Of a DNA stretch of 62,204 nucleotides, positions 58,794-62,204 are shown one piece after another; positions within the stretch are counted from its first letter, which is position 1; every line of letters begins with the position of its first letter. Location: positions 1-62,204 of the forward strand of contig SWDT01000279.1 of NCBI GenBank assembly GCA_009193035.1, in the 5' to 3' direction. The DNA comes from Halicephalobus mephisto (taxonomy: Eukaryota; Nematoda; Chromadorea; Rhabditida; Panagrolaimidae). The position numbers were made by a program, and so were the translations under genes. The notes under the pieces were generated by a model. The model saw nothing but the letters and a program-made list of their open reading frames with translations, was not told the DNA's origin and did no database searches.

Positions 58794-60659
58794 ATGCGTC
58801 GAAGAAGATATTCGACGTTTTTTATTTTTATTATTTTTTCTATTTTGACGTTGGGGAGTACGGTAGGAATTTTAAAATTTTAAACAAAAATGAATAATAA
58901 TAATTTTAGCAACATCGGGATTCTGATACTGTAGAAGGATCCGGATTTCAGCCGATTTCGAACAAGAACATCGTCGCGGCGGATATCGACTGGGAGGCTT
59001 CTGGAGTCGGACCGGACGATGAAGACGGAGACGTCGTTGAAGGCTCCGGGAGTCCCGTTGTGAACCAAAGGCATGATGCGGTGGAAGGATCGGGTCTTCC
59101 AGCCGTCCCCAAGAAGCCGGTAATCACTCCAGACGACCCCTTCCCCAAAAAGGAAGAAAAAGAAGTCGAAGAAGAAGAAAAACCAAAAACCACTACAAGT
59201 GCTACTGTACTACCTCCTGTCGCCACTACTTTGATTACAATTAGCAAAGAAGACACAAAAGTGAGTGAATTTCGGTCTTGGATGGAAAATAGCGAAATTA
59301 ATGTTGCCAAAATTGAAGTAGAAGTTTGCTTAGATGTAGTAAAGGAAAATGGATTAGCATACGGTAATTGTAGTGTCGATAAGATCAGTATAAGGTTGTT
59401 CAATATCGATAGCGATATCACACACGAAGCCATTTCACACTGATGTTATTGATTCTATAACTACTGTATACCAATTCCATTTTCGCCAACTTCTCTGTCA
59501 TATATGAAGCAACCTTTGGCTCCATGTAACCAAAATTAATTTCACTATTTTCTATTGATAGCAATCTATTCCGTATTTCTTAGTTTTTATATGTAAATGA
59601 CAAATATTACGTCTCAAAACCGGAGTTGGGAGTTCTTTAGATACGGTAAAAAGATTTAAGGAGGATAAGATAAGGATAAAATTACTTTGTAGTGTCAATG
59701 AAAGCAATAAAGTTGTCTCATCTATGATTTCATTTTTGTTATGAGACAGCTTTGTATTCATTTCACTAATATTGTAAAATTATTCTGCAGTAATTTTATC
59801 TTTCTCAAATTTCTATAATATCTAAAAAAATCATTTTTATAAATAAATTTTACCGTTTTCTATCAATTTAATCCATCCAAATTCCTCCGTCCCATAAGCA
59901 GATGACCAGTTGCTGATTGATTAATGAGAACAGATTTGTTTTGCCCACATTTCTGGTTGCAAGCTATTCCAACTGACCCTAATCGATCAATTTTGATTTG
60001 GCATTTTCTCTCCAAACCAGCGGCTGGTTCAAAAAGAAAAAATCTCAATGTTTTTGAATTTTTGAAAAGATCTTTCATTTCAACTAAAAAAATTCTCCAG
60101 GGATTGAGATTAATTAAAAGAAATTTCTAAAACGAAAAAACTATATTGGTCATTTCAGGAAAGAATCGAAGTTGACCCTCAGAATGAATTAGAGTTCGGA
60201 AAAGATGATGAGGAGGAGGAGGAAGAAGATGAAGATGAAGATGAAACTAGTACAGAAGCAACTACGACTACGGAAAAGCAAACTCCCCCAACAACCACCA
60301 CGAGGCAGCCCTTCGATATCGTCACAGATTCTCCGAAGGCGGATGCTGATGCAGAATCCGATGCTTTCCAGAATATGCTTCAACCGGGGATCCTTGCAGG
60401 TGAGTTTTTTACAGTAGTAGATTGTAATTAGAATATTGCGTCAGAAGTCCGTCCAAATCGAGATTTCAAAATTACTTTTTCAGCAATTACGGGTGGTGCT
60501 GTTGTTGGAATTCTTCTGGCCATTCTTCTCATCATGTTCATCATCTACAGAATACGGAAAAAGGACGAAGGTAGCTATTCCGTCGATGAAAATTCCCATC
60601 ATCCTCCACATTACTCGTATGCCTATCAGAAGGCGGCCACTCAAGAATTCTACGCCTGA
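58794..60659 (+). CDS. sdn-1: Syndecan heparan-sulfate proteoglycan core protein
   Basis: Exons 58794-58862, 58910-59260, 60159-60399 and 60484-60659 encode 278 residues (nematode SDN-1 is about 288). A signal peptide (residues 1-23) is followed by an ectodomain with four Ser-Gly attachment sites in acidic settings (VEGSGF, EASGVG, EGSGSP, EGSGLP) and a Thr-rich stalk. The transmembrane segment starts at about residue 220 (AITGGAVVGILLAILLIMFI), then the conserved cytoplasmic YRIRKKDEGSY and the terminal EFYA, a PDZ-binding tail. Syndecan carries heparan sulfate and acts in neuronal and cell migration. An acceptor-like tttatttag lies 12 bases before the ATG. AATAAA occurs at 60788. Confidence 0.96.
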
Positions 60660-60699
60660 AAGCCCTCGTGTCAAAGATTGTGCTTTCTTTAACTCCCCA

Positions 60700-62204
60700 T
60701 TTTGTAATAATTTTTTAAAAAATTTCCCGGATCGATCTATGAAAACTTAGGGAATGTTGTGTAAATGGATTCACTGCAATTTAAATTTAATAAAAGCCAA
60801 AGATTACTGTTCGTTTATCGTCTCATGATTATCTTCGGGATTAATTAGTTCAGGAACCTTCTGGACGAACTTGCTTCATTTCGTTAGCGCATAAAAATTT
60901 AATTTTTTTCATTTTGAAGGTAATTTTATTTTCTTAAGCTTATGGTTCTATTCAATGCTTTTGCAAAAAAATGAGAAAGCTTACTTGATTATTTCAATAA
61001 TCAACAACAACACAAACAAAAATGACAACCGTAGTAATAATAATAATAATAATAATAATAAGATGCTGGTTGTAAATATACGTATACTTGAAATTTTTTA
61101 CTAAAAATAGTCCGATAACCAAGAAATGCTCTTTATCCTTGTCAACCTCAGAAATCCTATGGCTTATGGATTCATATGATTTGTTGAGCAATTGGTCCCC
61201 AAATTTACAGAATAGCTTGCTTAAGATCTTCACTATTACAACACTCTCTTCCTTTGCAGTGAATATCGTGAATAATGATACCCCAAAAATCTTCTATAAG
61301 GTTCAAGTCCGGAAGACCACTCAAAAAGATTGATATTATTCTTGAGAAATCACTTGGAACTTGCACTAGGATGGATTTCGGTATTGTCTTGTTGGAATGT
61401 CAATTGACATTATTTATTTTCCCTCAAAAACAGCAACAACTTGTTCTTGAGACAACGATAAAACCGTTTTCAAAATCAATAAACTTTTGATCATGGGGCA
61501 TCTTACAATACTTTACAATAAAATACAAAAACTCAAGTGTACGTATATTCATATTCGAGGTACAATGGCGCATTACGGTTTTTTGAATTTTCTTCTTAGA
61601 ATGAAGCAAAAAATGTTAATGATATAGGAAAATCTCACATGTTTGTGTGTTACCTATTCAGCGTGATTCCACCATTTAATAGAAAATTTAAGGTGCACAT
61701 CTATTTTTTTCAGAACCATAATAATCATAATAACATTTGCTGAGGTAGCAGAACTAGAGTACAGAGCATAAAAACTATTATATATCAAAAATTTTCTATC
61801 ATGCGAAGAATACCAAAAGAATACAACACGAAGTCGTTACTGAGTCTCTTAGGGATTTCTCTCAGGGATTTTTGTGTTAGAAGCTTGTTCCCTCATAGTG
61901 TCTTAAACATTCATGCAAAATTATTCAAAGTCGTTTAATTCTTGTCCTTCATGAATAGGAATAGTAATAATAGGGATAATAATAGTAACAACCATAGCTG
62001 ATTTCCTCACTGGCTTGTTTGGGTATTTTGAAGTCGTTAATTTAATGTTTTTTTTCATAGATTTCAACAAGGCTTTATTTTTTTCAGTTGTGCAAAGATT
62101 TGGATATCCGTGTGATCAATACGGAAGACATTGGGAGATTTTGGGATAGCAATTGATTTTCCAACTTCTTTCGTTGTTTTATTTTGAATTCGAAGATTTC
62201 GAAA
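60700..62204. other. 3' flank with decayed transposon and simple repeats
   Basis: AT-rich. Contains the syndecan polyadenylation region, an AAT trinucleotide run at 61036-61062 and the Tc1-like remnant. No intact gene to the window edge. Confidence 0.5.
61080..61600 (-). pseudogene. Tc1-like transposase remnant
   Basis: On the minus strand, at about 61110-61350 and across frame changes, the pattern GLPDLNLIEDFWGIIIHDI then LKQAILEIW then SHRISEVDKDKE matches the C-terminal part of Tc1-family transposases, including the catalytic-region PDLNxIE motif. Upstream parts are only faintly visible. Stops and frameshifts show it is dead. No inverted repeats were identified. Confidence 0.65.

Noticed and set aside
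61740..61762. TGAGGTAGCAG, a let-7-type seed
   Set aside because: No complementary arm lies within 100 bases downstream or upstream, so no precursor hairpin can form.

Overview
This window looks like nematode nuclear DNA. The evidence is intron-rich genes with very short introns (33-50 bases in most genes), acceptors of the tttcag/ttttag type, and acceptor-like sites a few bases upstream of many start codons, as expected for spliced-leader trans-splicing. There is also a tight gene cluster that looks like an operon. Recognisable animal genes include RPL19, RPL36, RPB11, IWR1/SLC7A6OS, UNC-45, an LMX1-type LIM-homeobox gene, B9D1, syndecan, DNase II, a class 2 lipase and an EMSY-type ENT protein. 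Intergenic DNA and long introns are very AT-rich and low in complexity. The clade within nematodes cannot be fixed from the sequence alone.

Left part (1-18.3 kb) is accessory and repeat-driven. It holds a mariner copy at the window edge, a second mariner bounded by perfect 30-base inverted repeats, and two copies of a unit pairing an antisense ribonucleotide-reductase fragment with a forward gene. That gene encodes a TDP-43-type N-terminal domain joined to a chymotrypsin-like serine protease domain. Between the two units lies a worn block of genes resembling a Maverick/Polinton virus-like transposon: a penton-like jelly-roll protein, a putative envelope-like glycoprotein broken by frameshifts, a lysine-rich protein, a Maverick-associated conserved protein and an unknown type I membrane protein. 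A remnant of a Maverick-type DNA polymerase B tail follows the second protease gene. A third, inverted copy of the upstream block lies at about 18.1 kb.

Middle part (18.3-31 kb): low-complexity DNA with two palindromic MITE-like elements, then the lipase, B9D1 with a perfect X-box 59 bases upstream of its ATG, RPL19 on the opposite strand with two paralogous snoRNA-like sequences in adjacent introns, and the EMSY-type gene divergent from RPL19.

Right part (31-62 kb): LMX1-type gene on the minus strand with a 3.4 kb intron carrying a repeated hairpin array; the RPB11-IWR1-DNase II cluster; a giant Ser/Thr-rich mucin-like secreted protein with an unknown gene nested antisense in its first intron; UNC-45 on the minus strand; RPL36; about 5.6 kb of gene-free AT-rich DNA with satellites and GC-richer islands; syndecan; and a decayed Tc1-like transposon.

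Exon coordinates were worked out by hand from splice signals and reading-frame continuity. Domain assignments rest on recognition of conserved motifs, not on database searches.
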